A stretch of DNA of 64,000 nt from Antedon mediterranea (GCF_964355755.1 NC_092676.1:27264288-27328287), one strand, 5' to 3'. Shown: positions 23,801 to 39,300, numbered from the stretch's first letter. Made by a program: numbers and translations. The notes: generated by a model from the letters alone, not told the origin.

Positions 23801-26800
23801 AACAATTAAAACAAAAAAAAGAAAAACAAATGTATCCTATTAATATTTCGAAATCAAACTATAAAATCTGACCATGACACTTTCAATTTGTTCAAACCTG
23901 AATTCTTTCAAACCTCACCCAAAATAATGTTTATCTTTTACCTTGAATTTATCTTTTTTTTATGCACCTGATGATTGAGGAGATATTTGTTTATCTGACT
24001 ACAGTTTGTTGTGTTATAAATTTAAGTTTTAAGTAGCATCTTTATTTGAATATTCCTTTATTTATTGCACACTTTTCATAAATGACCTGGTTTATGAATG
24101 TTCCATAATATATTAATAATCCAAAGGCAAATTTCTGGGAAAAAATGACAATGTTGTAGGGATATCAGTGGCTAGATCTCAATGGTGATACTAATAAGAA
24201 GAAAAATGACAATGTTGTAGGGATATCAGTGGCTAGATCTCAATGGTGATACTAATAAGAAGAAAAATGACAATGTTGTAGGGATATCAGTGACTAGATC
24301 TCAATGGTGATACTAATAAGAAGAAAAATGACAATGTTGTAGGGATATCAGTGGCTAGATCTCAATGGTGATACTAATAAGAAGAAAAATGACAATGTTG
24401 TAGGGATATCAGTGGCTAGATCTCAATGGTGATACTAATAAGAAGAAAAATGACAATGTTGTAGGGATATCAGTGGCTAGATCTCAATGGTGATACTAAT
24501 AAGAAGAAAAATGACAATGTTGTAGGGATATCAGTGGCTAGATCTCAATGGTGATACTAATAAGAAGAAAAATGACAATGTTGTAGGGATATCAGTGACT
24601 AGATCTCAATGGCGATACTAATAAGAAGAAAAATGACAATGTTGTAGGGATATCAGTGGCTAGATCTCAATGGTGATACTAATAAGAAGAAAAATGACAA
24701 TGTTGTAGGGATATCAGTGGCTAGATCTCAATGGTGATACTAATAAGAAGAAAAATGACAATGTTGTAGGGATATCAGTGGCTAGATCTCAATGGTGATA
24801 CTAATAAGAAGAAAAAAAACAAGCTATATAAAACATATTTTCGTGTACTTTCTCTGTAAAGTACGTTTTTTTTTTTTTTCTAATAATTTTGCCTTTTACA
24901 TTTATTTTATTTATTTATTTTATTTCTTCAAAACCAACAGCAACGAAAGTTGCCACTTAAAGGTATCAAACAGAAAACAGATACAATAAATACTCTACAT
25001 GAAGCAAACTTAAATGAATAAGTCAATAGAAAAAAAAAGCCTATTGAGCACGATTATTTAAAAACAAATGTCAATATATTATAGTTTGGCACAGAAAGTA
25101 TTTTTCAAGAAAAAACAAAAATAGCCAGAAAGTGCTAAGCTATAGTAAAACATTGTTAATGTATAGGCCTGTATTTTTGTGTAATTTTACTGTAAATTAT
25201 GTTTTGTCTAATAATAATTTATTGAACATACACTTTTGTAACAGTGGTACATTTCAACGTGCGTTCTACAAAGAATGTTTACTAAAAACCAATGTCTAAT
25301 AATTTTGCTTTTTCCACATTCAGAGATAAAGACAGAATAATTAAATCCCAAAACAGGAAGTGTAAAATGTGTGTAAATAAACAAAAGCTGAGTTTTCAAA
25401 TCTGTAACAATTGTTTATTTGTTATGTAATAACAATAATTCCCTTTTAAGTTGTTAATTCCAAATAAGTTATTATGAACAGTGAATTGTTGCTTTCCTGT
25501 TGTGTTGATTAAAAAAACCAATAATTTAAGTATGTATTGAAATAATTTTAATTGTGGATCTCGGGAATTAAAACACCACTTTATTCTAGACAATATTTAC
25601 TGAGGATGAAACGGGAGAAATGTTAGATTTTTATTGTAAAAAATATTTAGTTTAAGGAAAGTGTTTTACTATGGTAAGCAGAAACAATTTCAATTTGAAG
25701 TAAAACACATTGATTTCTAGATACTGATGAACTGTGTTTGTGTTGAAGATGAGGGCTAGTAAAATATACAGCTATGGCTATGTTCAGACGCATGGCGTTA
25801 GACCATAGTGTACGATTATTGTTACGGAAGTGCGTCATTCAGGTTGTTTCTAGTTCTGATTGGATACAACGTTGAATTACAGTAGTGTCGTACGCTAAAA
25901 CGGTATTATCAACCGTTTTCCACTACAACGCTACAACCGTTGTACGACGCGTTGTACGCTAATCCCCAACTGTTCAGACACGCATTCTTTTAGCGTCGTA
26001 CGCTGAAAGAAACGGTCAACGCCATGGGTCTGAACAGGGCCTAACTAACCCGATGGGTTAACTAAACAATGAGTACTAGGCTGAAATATATAGGTAACTA
26101 TCCCAGTGGGCTAGTAAACATTTAGCACTAGGCCAGGTACTACAATTAATTGTCCACATATAAAACATAGCGGGCTAGTAAAATACATATCAAATGATGC
26201 GAGTGGGCTAAAAACATGACAAAACCTAAAACAATTCCCACATTTCAATAAGGATTTGCTGACAATTTGTTATTTTAAAAAGATATTGACTGAATTCCAA
26301 GCAGATTTCAGGCCACACCTTGTAATAATAATAATTTATTATCAGTGGCACAATTCAAGTATGAAGAAATACTATTTACTGTATATACATGTTATTTATT
26401 TATTATTCAACATTTTTTGTTTTGTTTTTGACGTTATCAAATTTTTATTTTCTTTTAAGTTCTGTTATTTGTTAATTTTGTAGTTTAAGTTAGTTAAGAT
26501 AAAAGGTACCAAGCTTGATTAGCTTCGGCTATATCTTGGCTACCTTTTGTATTAAATTGTTTTTTGTTTGATACAATAAAGAAGATTATGTATCTTACAT
26601 CACAAAGGTCACAAAAATAAGGCTTGTTTTGTAGATACAGTTTTGAAAATGTGTTTTCCATTACAAAACAATATTAATTTAGAGTACGAATATAAATAGA
26701 CAGGTATACAATTTAATACATGCTAAAAGAGTAGTATTTGAGCTTCACTGACAATAGTAAACAGTGTGATTATAAACCTATTCAAGTACCACAGCAAATA

Positions 26801-27277
26801 CTACGCCATATATAGTATTCATTCAATTGTTGATGGTGTAATTAATTTTTTTCTTTAAATAGAATTTAGTGTTGATATTTTGTGTTTAATGCAATAATGT
26901 GTTGCCATGGGAAATGTAATCAAATTTCATTTAAACACATGCATAAACATTAATTTAACTTTTAAAACATTTATTTATTCTTTAAAACATTTATTAATTT
27001 ATTTTGTCAAAATCTTTAATAACGTTATACAAGAAAAATTACAAGAGAAAAAATTATAAGAGAAAATGAATATAATGGAAGAACAATTGGTGTATCTCAT
27101 TATAACTTTGTTTTGTTTTGTTTTATTTTGACTTAATTTGTGCTACTTAGTTTTGTTATTTTTGTATTTTATAAGTAATGATGGAGTAAGAGCAGTTTTC
27201 TGTTTGGGCTCATGCCTATTACTTGCTCCTGGCAAGATGAATTGTAAAATGTACTTTATGAACTTTTGCCGAATAAA

Positions 27278-27308
<31 letters not shown>

Positions 27309-30300
27309 AAGAGATGCTAGTTAGACATTATAGTGTACCAACCCTATTTTATTTAGAAAATACAAGAACATGATTACATGCAATAGAAATGGGAGTTAAA
27401 ATTGTATAAAACTTAATTTTAACATACAAACATATTAAGTTAAAATATTGAAAAATACATATACATGATATTTGTGCCTAAGAATAAATGTATTATAAAT
27501 CTTGGTTCTTGTGTATATAAAAAAGCTTTTTCTTTTCTATTTCCAATTATGGGTTGAGAAAGGTCAAATATTCTTTGTTAGCTTGTTGATAGTCTTTAAG
27601 ATAAGGTAATAAAAAGTTATATGCATACTATATTATTTGCATACTCTTCACATATCAACATTTCAAGCGATTAATAATTTGATGTCAAATGGAGGTCGCT
27701 TTTATTAAAAACTGACTATTGTAGAATATTGTTCTTATGATAAATTAAAATAAAAGTGCGATAAATTTGGACATTTGTACAAAAAAATAACCCAAATTTT
27801 ATGCAAGAGCTACATTTTATTAACAGTATGCTTGAAAAGTGAATATGATCTGAAAATAAGATATTTAAAAAATATTATAATAATAAATATCAACTATTTT
27901 ATTTATTATTTATTTCTCATTTTAGAAAGCTATAGAGAGAGAAATTTTAGAGAGGATATTTGTTTAGAATTAAATATGTTAAAAACATAAGGCTTCATTG
28001 TTAATAGAAATTAACTATTTATTCCAGGCCATATGTAAGCTGATCTGAATTTAATTAAGCTAATTGTTAATGCAACCATATCACATTCCAAGAAAGAAGT
28101 ATGTATGTTCTTTATTAACTATTATGTAACCAAGGCTAGGCTTGCTCATTTGCATATGAATGGTGCAATCTGATTGGCCAGTGTAAGCTTACAATATCAG
28201 TCAACTTGAGCACAAGGGAGGCATTCAGTTGGTTGGTTTCATGTGAAGAGGTTCTAGTGTTGCAGATTAGGTATTTGCATTGGAATGTAGGCTAGGCCAT
28301 GGCTGATAAGATAAGGCTTAGCACAGTACTACAGGGATTGTCACTTCAAAGGGCAACAGGTATTCCTAGGCCTGCAGTTGAATTTAATTGTGTTTGCTTG
28401 CTTCTTATATTGTACACTTTCTGCTAGTGTTGGGCCTTGCTTGTTTAGTATAACTATAGCTAACTACTGTACCTTTTCAACTTTATTGAAGGCTTAGACA
28501 TTTTGTATTTTTAACTTTCTTTAACTTGTTTTTTTGTAGCTTACTACAGTTCAGTAGATTGGGTGTGTGATTGGGTGTGGTATTGTGTTGTGGTGTATAT
28601 TTATTTATATATTTATAATACCTTATTCCTTTAATTCAATCACTTATATTTCCAACCTGTTCACAAGTAGTTTAAAACTAAGCAACAGGTATTTTTTCAA
28701 GCTAGACTGAAATCCTAGGACATTGCTCTTGTTTGCCTCGGGCTGTTATTCTTGGGTCAGGTCACAGCCTTGGTAATTACTGTTGAATGCTTAGCTTTTG
28801 AATAGCTAAAGAATGTAGTGATTTATAGCTACTTAAAACTACTTTAATTTCATGCCACTTTACTTTATAAGTTTTCCTTGGCTTGTATTTTTTTTCACTA
28901 GGTTCCCTCGTGTTACATTGGATAAATTTTGAACTGCAATAAAAGATATTTTATATAACTATGAAATGATCAATTTATTTATTTATTCATCAATTTAATT
29001 TACTCTTTCTTAGGTTACCCAAGGAATTTGAAGTTATCGCAAGTCGTATCCACCAACAAATCGGTCGTGAAGATGAAAGTTCTCGCAACTTCGTCGGCAT
29101 ATGGCACTCATTCGGACATGTTGTTCCGTATAGTTCTACTCGAGTTGCTGAATCGGCGCAGCGTCTTGGTGTACTCGTAAAGTGTATGGACCTACAGCAT
29201 TTGTCGAGGAATCTGCACACCAGTTCAGGGAGGAAGGCATTCGATGCATGCGTGGCGTTTCTCATACAAGATCATGGCAGTACATTCAGCAAAGTGGTTG
29301 AATTGTTACAGAAAGTTGAGCAATTGAATCACAGCCAGATAAATGGTAAATAATAAACAATAACCAATATATCTTTATTAATATCTTGCGTTTAGGAAAT
29401 CATAAAAAGCTATCGTTCTCCTTAAAGCACAACACAAAAATGTGGGTAAAGGAATTAACTTGTTTATAAAGTTCATTTAAATTTCCCAAAGTTGTTTAAC
29501 TCAACAAATTTTTATGACCCAATAAAGAAAGCTTCCATTTAACATTTCGATTTCAAACTTATTTTGCAGATGATGATATTCTTGATGAACTCGACCAATT
29601 AGAAGCGCACCTGGTAAACTTTTCTTTGTATGAAAGACCACCAGAAGCTATGGCAGTGGATATCCCTATGGAAGTGAAAAGACCAGATATTACCGACATG
29701 CATGGTAGGATGGAAGCAATTGTGGAGCTGTTGCCAATTACTCAGCATCTTGTGAATATAGCTGAGCAGTATTTGCTGTGTGGTGTATTTGATGAGGTTA
29801 TCACAGGTGTACCTGCTAAGTTAGTGTCTTTGATTTATGACTTTGGCCTTAAGATGCCTCTTGAGGGTTCCCTGTTACAGTTTCCTTGCCCTTGTTTTTC
29901 CCATTTACATACATATTGGTATGTGATTTACCTTTTTAAGCTGGGTCTACACTATCAAACTTTATGCGACAAAAAAAATGTGTTGATGTCGTATCACTAC
30001 CATATTTGGGCACATTATACTTTTTGATAGTGTAGAAAGGGCTTAAAAATCATCTGGTATCGCCCTCAACACTAACTGTTCTCTGAATTATCCTGTTATT
30101 TAGCATTAACTATTCTTAAGATCATGCAATTGAAGAATTTTCGGAGTCTTTAACGCCATGGAAGCCATGCTCAACAAGTCCTGTCTATTGAGTTGCAGGT
30201 CATGATGGGTGCCAGTACTGAAATTTCTACCAAGTATTGCACTTTTCATGGCCTGTGACTTATAGGCCTCTCTTCTACCTACTAAATCTACTGCCACTGC

Positions 30301-33300
30301 TGCTAGTTCTGGAGGTCATGTCTTTTGCCAATACTAATTAGATAAGTATTGCACTGGACCTGGCCTTCAGAATTGTGGCTGCAATCAACCAATGCTACAG
30401 TTATTCCGAGTGGTTTAAAGAATTAGGGCTGCAATCAACCAATGCTACAGTAATGCTGAGAGGTTTAAAGAATTAGAGCTACAATCAACCAATGCTACAG
30501 TTATGCCGACTGGTTTAAAGAATTAGGGTTACAATCAACTGTTGCTAAGTACAGTTATGCTGAGTGGTCTTAAGAATTGAATTGCAGAGGGTGGAATACA
30601 GTGAACTGGCTAAGCAGTTCTTTAGGTCTTGAGGGGTGCAAATCTGCTGGTATTATAGCTCAGAATTGCACTTCTCCCGGCCTAGAGAATCCAGTCGTTG
30701 CATCAAATTCCACGGTAGCAGATTATTCATATGGAGTCATAGAAAAAAATCTATTGATAAAATAAAAACCTTGATCAATTCTTGAATCTGAACATGGTCA
30801 TTGCTTGAAGTGCGCAATTTCTAACCATATTTATAACCACTTTATACCCTAAATATAATTTATTGTACTGTATATTTAGGTATGATGGTGAACTCGAATG
30901 TCTACTAGACTACAATACTGAACCCGGCCTCGCCACACCAACCCAGCAAATGCTACTACAATACATGTGCACAACAGACCGAGATTACAATCTACTTGCT
31001 CCAAGAATCTCGCAAGCCTACATGCACTTTACCCAGAATGCAATCTGGCAGGCATCTACCACCCAAGTTAATATGTGGTTGTCATGGAGATTAGGGGAAC
31101 ATGAGGATGAAATGGCAGAGGAATTGTGGTTTAAAGTAAATATGGGGATTTTGTTAAAAATCCAATAAATTATAATTTACTTATTTTTTGACTGCAGAAG
31201 AGGCAGAATGAGGGTTTTAAAATAATCCCCTTTTTAGTTTTGCCGACGGCTTTCATTGACTGCATAACTAGAATAAATATTTTGTTAAATTGATCCAATT
31301 TATACAACACTAGAAAAACTAAAACGAGAGCTACCCTTAATACTACAGTACCGTAAATCTTCAAATAATAACCCACTACTCTAATAGTAACCTCCCTTCT
31401 AACAATAACCCCCTTCTAACAATAACCCATAGGGGTTACTATTCGAGTCACAAAATTATTGACAAAATGATTGGTTGTTTTTGATGCACTAATATTTTGA
31501 AATAAGGAGATAATGCATGTTGATCTCGGGAGTGGGAGAAGATTAAGTGTTTTTGAGTTCAACCAAATTTGTTTATTCGTACAGTTTTATTATTTTGCTA
31601 TGAGTTGCTGACCGAAAATGTTGGGTGTGTTACTATTTTCAGGTGCCTAATTTAAGATTAGTAATAGTAACCCACTACTCTAATAGTACCACTTCTGATA
31701 GTAATTTCACCCAAAATTCACAAAAATACTTACAATGCAAATTAATCTCAAAATAATGAATTTTAGGGGAGAAGCCTTTTACATTCACCAATCCTGTCTA
31801 GCTGCTTATTTAAATTACTTGGACCTGAAAAATTTACCAGTGCTGCCAACATGGCCGACAAATCAATTGGGACTGTATCTCTGTGGAAGTATCAAGAAAA
31901 GACTCAACAACTGACGACCATAAAGAGTCTGCTATGGGAGTGCTCTGGGATGATGTCTTCTGGTGAGAGACAGCAGAGGTAACATACTTATTGTGGCTTA
32001 CAAATTATTGAAATGAAGCTCCACTTTCTCTGTTTAAAGATGTATTGTTCAAATCAACCAAAAACCCATTGACGTCCAGTCAATTTTACTTATTTTTTTG
32101 CTTTAAATAGGTGAATAATTTGTTTTCGATCCAGTTTTTATTCAAAGCGAATACAGTAACTGTGTGACATTAAAGCCCCCTTCCCTACGTTTTTAAGATC
32201 TAATTTAAGATCACAAACTATATTTAATTTAAAAATAATACTATATGGTCCTATTGCGATAACTTTTTTCGTCTTTAAACGGTTAAAAATGTGAAATGGA
32301 AGACTCTTAACTTTTCAGCGAAATTACCGGGTTTTCCCCAATTTGTATCAACTGGTCTGGCAAAAATAGAAAGACAATTAATGCAGCAACTATACAACGT
32401 CAGGCTAGGTATATAGCTAGCGTATGATGTTCGTACGTTACCAATGTTTACCAGCTAGGCCTACAAAACTAAGCCTAGCTAGGCTAGGCCTAAGACCGTT
32501 GCGAGCTACTTAGGTAGTGCATAGTTTCTCACTTTTTATCATAATTTACCATAAAACGTACATTTAAGAAAAGGAATGACATGGTTTAATGTTTTTAAAG
32601 TGATATATATGTATTTTTTTCCAAAAAACGTCCAAAATTGCAGGGAAGGGGTCTTTAAAAATGGCATATTCAACAAAAATATCTTTAATTAAAAGTGATT
32701 ACATAAAAAAAACCTAGGAAAAATGAAAAATTTGCTGGAAAAAAAACCCCGTTTTCCAATACTTAACATTGTCGGTGAATCCGTTTTGCTCGTTGGTTAA
32801 CACGTGTAATTTCTTCCTATATTGTCGAAATCGCGAATCAATGGAATGGTTTTACAATAATAGTAAATATGACCTTGAAACTAAAAGTTAATAAAACAAA
32901 CAATTTTACCAACTTTTTAATTACTGTATGTATACACAGTATATGCTGTATAATAAAAGAAGTGTGAATTCTAAACTTAGCTTTTGTCTTTTACTGTCAT
33001 CAAGACGCAACAACAGAAAATGAAAAAAGATATGACAACAATGCTCCATAGTAAATATTGATTGCTTACAAAACCTACAGGAGTAACTAATATTGAATAA
33101 AAACTATAATATTCATCTGAACTTCAGAAACAATAAATTAGTAATTATTTTATTATAAACAATAAGTTAGTTGTGTGTGATTAATTAGTTACTTAATTAC
33201 CCACTGAATGTTATATAATGGTTTATTTTTATCAAGAAAACTAATCAAACCAGAAATAATGGTATACTTGTATTCTGTAATTTATATTTTGTTGTTTATA

Positions 33301-36300
33301 TTGTTTGTTAATTTTTCCTGATGAGGTTGTTAATAATAGGCTATTTTTAAACAATGGTGGTGGTATAACATTTTGAAGCTTCCTTTACATACATTGGACG
33401 AATAGACTGTTGTGACCCCTGACCCATACTATATTGGTTAAGCATGTAGCATCAATTTTATTTATTTTTATTTATTGAACCATGTTTCATGAGGGTTGCC
33501 CATCCAGCAAAGCTAATCGTTGGGGCCTTCGACAATAAAATACAAACAGCACAAAAATATGTTATCTTAAAAAACTAATATAGAAATTAATAAAATTCAA
33601 TAACTCAAATATTAAAATATAGAATTCAATATATACACAAAGGTTCAACAATGTATGTACAATTTCAAAATACAAGCAAAATTCAAAAAGAGACACAGGT
33701 TGGAAAACTAATTAAATTTAGGACATATATCTCCATAGTTAAGATATTGTTGAAGTAAAGTAGGATTAAAAGGACAGATGGCCAATAATTTCATTTTATT
33801 ACCTTTGCTGTTTATCTGCCACAAAATATGTGTACATATTGCCATTTACTTTCAGTTCTGTTGCTCTACGATCATTCTCTCTCCACCTCTGTCACCTTCT
33901 CATTGCTCTGAGATCATTTGTGAAGGAGGAAGCAGTCGCAAAGTACCACCAACTCTTGGATGACGTCGCTGCGATTCCGTCGACGCCAGATGATGAAAGA
34001 TCATTCAAAGGATCTTTTGAAGATATTTTTAATACTGCAGAAGGAAGTCCAATGGTAAAACTTTACAGAAAAATTGATGGTAAACTTCCGGAAAGGTGTC
34101 TTTCATTGATGTCAAAATGTTTGGACATTTTGTTGGAAATGTCTTCTGGAGTGGAGCCTCCAATGAAAGAGCGTGTAGCTGAATGTTTGGTGAAGGCATG
34201 GCAACGTGGTTCTGGTTTTCTACATCTTGGAACATTGCAAACCAATCTTCTGTCGCCTTGTGGGCCAGTTGACCCTGCTGAGAAGCACACTGTGAAGCTA
34301 AATCATTTTAAAAAGGAGGTACTGTATATGAGTCATGTTCATTTTGAAAATACAAATTAAAATTGGTAGCATTTAAAACAACTGAACATTAGGAGTACCC
34401 AAATATATATTTTAAAACAATATTTGGATTTGTTTTATCTAGGCCTTAGATATTGAAAGAGAATTATATGTGAGAGGGCTGCAGGAGCAGTTAGCCACTG
34501 GTAAAACACTAGATGAGAGCAGTATAGACAGGCAGCATCCTAGGCTACGATTTCTCTACAAACGGTTAAACACTCTGCAACAGTTGATAGAGAAACTAGC
34601 TCAACACACAGCAGCAAGGCCTGAAAGGTCACAGGTTAGGTCACAGACCACTTTCCTTTTTAATTTGCTGAATTAAATCATAGTTGGATAATTAAAATGC
34701 TAAATCAAATTGTATTTAAATTAAACTGTTATTTCCAGGAAGCCTCAAGAAAAAAACTATAATTAATAATATTATATAATAATAGTTTTCCCAGAATACA
34801 GAAGACAACCTGGTTATTTTGTGAACTGCACTATTTTTCGGTATATGTTGAGTGTAAACATAAAAATGGTCTTTTCTTGTAAAGAACTTTTAAACAATAG
34901 CAGCATGTAATTTGTCATCAAAGTGTCTTAATAATATCCTGGACCTTAGTTTGAGTAAAATATGTAATTTAAATACAGTATGACGTTAATTATAATGTTC
35001 TTTTTTTCAGTTTAATGATCTAATACAAGAGATAAACCATTACAAGTCCAGTATTGGTTCAGAGCAGACTATAGAGGGCTTGCATTCTGATCTTTGTACA
35101 GCTTTCCACAACAATTCAACCAACATTCATTCTTTGTTAAGACGAGGCAGAGCCTGGCTTCACTCACAGCATCAGTTTATTGCCAAGTTAGAAGACTCCT
35201 ACCCCCTTTACAGAGACCTAATTCAACCGTTTTTAGCAGGTGTGGTGCATTTGGTATACGGGATGCAACTGATGGTTGAGACGGTGGAACGGCTGTACAG
35301 AAGACTATCACTAACAATGAATAATTATCTGGTAAATGAATTTGACCTCTGTTTGACTTCCTTTTTTTTTTTTCATTTCATTTATTTCAATATCATTATC
35401 GCAGCCTTAGCTGAATTACAAAGATATTTACATTTTCTCAATATTAAAATTTGTATAAAAGTATAAAACCAATGATAATTATATATAAAAAAGGAGGCAA
35501 TTTACACAAGACGTCATTGTCAAAAAGCACAGCCCTAAGATGAGCCTGTCATGTGATATCAATTATTTTACGAGATTCTTGCACTTCTCTAGTCACATCT
35601 ATGGAAATCTAGGGAGATCACATGATCTAAAGATTGATCAAGACATTTTTATGTTCAAAGATCTGCTTGTAGCATCACTTGCAATTTAGGAAATTGTCAT
35701 ATGCATTAATAAAATGATATATTATTTATTAGGACACCAACTGTTTGGAAACCTTACTGCAAAACCTAGCTTGTTTTCCTATGCCTACCAATATCTATCT
35801 AACCAGTTGTAGCAGGGCCGAATTCCTGTGTAAAGAAGCAACGATGCAGACATTACTGAGCCTAACCAGAGAAAGTAATGCAAAACACCTGATTGATACT
35901 CAGAGTGGCTATAAGAACAGGTATATTGTATGATGAGTCATTACCATCATGGATTGGGTAGTATGTAGTCCAAAGCCTAAATAACATCCAGATTATTTCA
36001 ACCTAAAAGATAAATCAAAAGATAATAGATGTTTTAGTTTGTCATTTTTTATTCTGCCTAATTTAAATATTTACAACTACCATTATAAGTTCTTTTTCAT
36101 AACCTTTCCTTACGTGCACTTAAATCTGTACTGTGGAACCAATGTCAATTGGGTATATATTATACATAACTGTACAAGTTAAATCATTATTTATTCTATA
36201 GGTTATTGAAGATTATTCTGCTGCATCTTAAGAACCATACGCTTTCATCTGGTTATTTGTCGCCCTCTGTTATGGAGCTTCTTTCAGCCATTTTATCAAG

Positions 36301-39300
36301 GTTTGTCAATTCCTGGCAAGAAGCTGAGGAAGCAGCTAAGAAAGAAGCAGAAGATGAAGCCAGTTTGTTCCGGTTCAAACCCAGAGTTCATTGTGAAGAC
36401 ATCACAGACGAAGAGCAGGAAGAATTGGAGATAAGACAGTCGTTTCCATTGTTTGATCAGGTTAGAATCTTTCTTATTTCGGCACACTTCCAACAGTGAA
36501 CACCAATAACACAAGAAGTAACAAACTTCAGCTTAGATATAGTAGCAGTGCTTTTGGCATTAACATTTGGAGAAAGTTAAACATTATGTTAAAAGGCCAA
36601 TACTGGTGTATTACATGCTTGACAGGATGGGGAAAAAGCACATGCTTGGTCATAGCTACAACTATAATGGTAGTCACAACTAGAACTATACTGTAATAGT
36701 ACAGTAGCCTGAGGAAGAACCATTATGGTACACTGAGGTAGAACCATAATGGTAGTCTGAGGTAGAACCATAATGGTACCCTGAGGTAGAGCCATTATGG
36801 TACCCTGAGGTAGAACCATAATGGTAGCCTGAGGTAGAACCATAATGGTACCCTGAGGTAGAACCATAATGGTACCCTGAGGTAGAACCATAATGGTACC
36901 CTGAGGTAGAACCATAATGGTACCCTGAGGTAGAACCATAATGGTACCCTGAGGTAGAGCCATAATGGTATACTGACGTAGAACCATAATGGTAGCCTGA
37001 GGTAGAACCATAATGGTAGCCTGAGGTAGACCCATAATGGTAGCTTGAGATAAAACCATAATGGTAGCCTGAGATAAAACCATAATGGTACCCTGAGGTA
37101 GAACTATTATGGTAGCCTGAGGTAGAGCCATTATGGTAGCCTGAGGTATTTCCATTATGGTAGCCTGAGGTAGATCCATAATGGTAGCCTGAGGTAGATC
37201 CATAATGGTAATGCAATGGCAGTCTTTATTTGTTTTTACATTCACAGGATTTCGCAGATCTTACAGAACAACCAACACTAGAATCTAAACCAAAGACCAC
37301 AGACATTAAAGACCCCAAATCAACAAATGACAACAGCAGCAACCTGACACAATCTGAGATGTATCAATTAACACAGATCCATCAAAGTTTGTTCTGCAAA
37401 TCAACTGACACTCATTGGCTAAAGGCATCGTGCAGCGTAATCAATGGGTCAGACTATTTGGAAGTGTTTCGTCATAGTTACCAACTCTCTACTTGTCTGT
37501 TTGATGGCCAGATTGATCTACTAGGTAGGCTAAGTTTAGCGGTCATTTTGAAGGTTTTGTGCTTGTTGCCATCTTGATTGATGCGATTTCATTTAGTTGT
37601 TACATATATATTTATAGATCCAACTATAGATGCAAAACTCTTTGGGTCTCACCTATTTCAAAATGGACTAGTCCTAGCAGAAATCAACTCAGAAGCACCA
37701 GTTGAGAAGATGACAAAGACTGGTACAAAACCATTTGATATATACCATGATGCTTATGTGTCCGAAGTCGTCCAGTGTAGACCAATCCTGGACAAGTTAA
37801 CAGTGCGTATCAAAGAGCTGTTGGATGAATGGCCGGATCATCCCATTCTTAAACAGGTATTTTCTAAGAGCTAGTATCAACTAAATGTGTTACTTATTAT
37901 GATACCAAAATCCATTTTAAGTATGTTTTTACAAATATATACTACATTTACTTGCATATCACTTACATAAATATTCCCAATGTTATAATAATAATAATAT
38001 CGTGGATTTATATAGTGCCTAATGTTGTGAAACATCTAAGCGCTAAACATTATTACCCCAGTCATTTTTTGGGATCAAACACGTATGGAAACATACTCCC
38101 ATAATGCAGCTAGTAATCAGCGCAAAGTTTTGTCTTGATCAAATCGGGTTCCCATTTATACACCTGAAATTTAGTTAAATGAAGATACTTTAATCAAAAT
38201 TAAATATTTCTTGTAGTTGATATTGGTTATAAGACGAATTCTGTCATTTCCTGTAACGTCACCGTTAATGAAATTTGCATCTGGACTGGAACTTTTATTA
38301 GAAAAAGCTCAGGTAAGAATGGAAAGATTGTACCAGGAACTTTTGTTTGACTTATATAAATAATATTAACTATAAAACAAATACAATCAACTCTCCCAAT
38401 ACCAGACTCTCTACAACTGAAATCTCTCCCAATACAAGACTTTACTTGAGTCCAAAAGGTCACAAATTCTTTCTTTCCATTAAAAATACATTCTTTTACC
38501 AGACTTTCCAGAAACCAGGTAAGGAACCATATAGATTTGTTTTGAAGTTTTCAGATTTTTCATTTTTATTTTAGGAATGGGAAAGAAATGCAAGTAAATC
38601 TGTATCGTTACAAGATCACCTGGAGAGCATCACACACATGATCATACAATGGCGAAAACTAGAATTAAAGTATGGGCACAAATGATAGTATTATATTGAA
38701 AGTTTTGGGGTAGCAACAGTGTGTTTTTCTTCCTTACTGATATAACCTTTCTCTCAATGTTTTTGCTTATTTTAATCATTTTACCATTCTTAAATATAGG
38801 TCGTGGGAGTCCTGTCTAGAAACTGTAACTTACACCGCATCAGAGATGTCTTCCAAGTGGTGGTTCCATCTTTACCAACTCATTCAGTCATTCTTGTCAC
38901 TTGACTTGGATGACCTTTCAACTGATCAGGATGTTCCAAAGCCTTCTGGGATACAAGATGTTGTAAGAACTCTTCAGCAGTTCATGGAAGGAGCAACAAT
39001 TGGAGATTTTGAGTCTAGGTTGAACATGTTGCTGGCGTTTCATTGTCAAGTTGTTCATCATTCCAATACGGATAAAAGAGGTTAGTAATATATTGATAAT
39101 TAATTACCTAATATCATTGACAAGGAACAAATTTAAGTTTACAATATTGTACTTGGTATACTTCGGTTATGTATGTTGTCATGATCCGATGAGGAATTAA
39201 TATGAATTGGGCACACTTTTCTTTATTTGATTTGTTTCAATTTCAGTTGAAATGATAAATGCCCTTTGGAATGTCTACAAGTTCTATCAGCAGTTCTTAG

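Larger units (their letters stand above)
22312..29013 (+). other. MDN1: 6.7 kb MDN1 intron with repeats only
   Basis: The intron begins after exon 48 (AG/GTATGT) and ends at the acceptor before exon 49. Contents found: MITE family 1 copy 7, the 61-bp array, an inverted-repeat MITE at 25775, and an ATT microsatellite near 27275-27305. I found no exon, tRNA or snoRNA. The joined exons 48 and 49 keep the frame, so no coding exon needs to be sought here. Confidence 0.8.

Noticed and set aside
24141-24815. CRISPR-like spacing of repeats
   Set aside because: The whole 61-bp unit is repeated without unique spacers, and the DNA is eukaryotic nuclear.
29820-30027. Continuation of the open frame past 29819 as coding
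   Set aside because: It runs into a MITE, and the next exon needs a 2-nt carry, which the AA/GTTAGT donor supplies.
36589-37245. Long antisense open frames as genes
   Set aside because: Produced by the 24-bp repeat period; no unique sequence, start context or splice sites.
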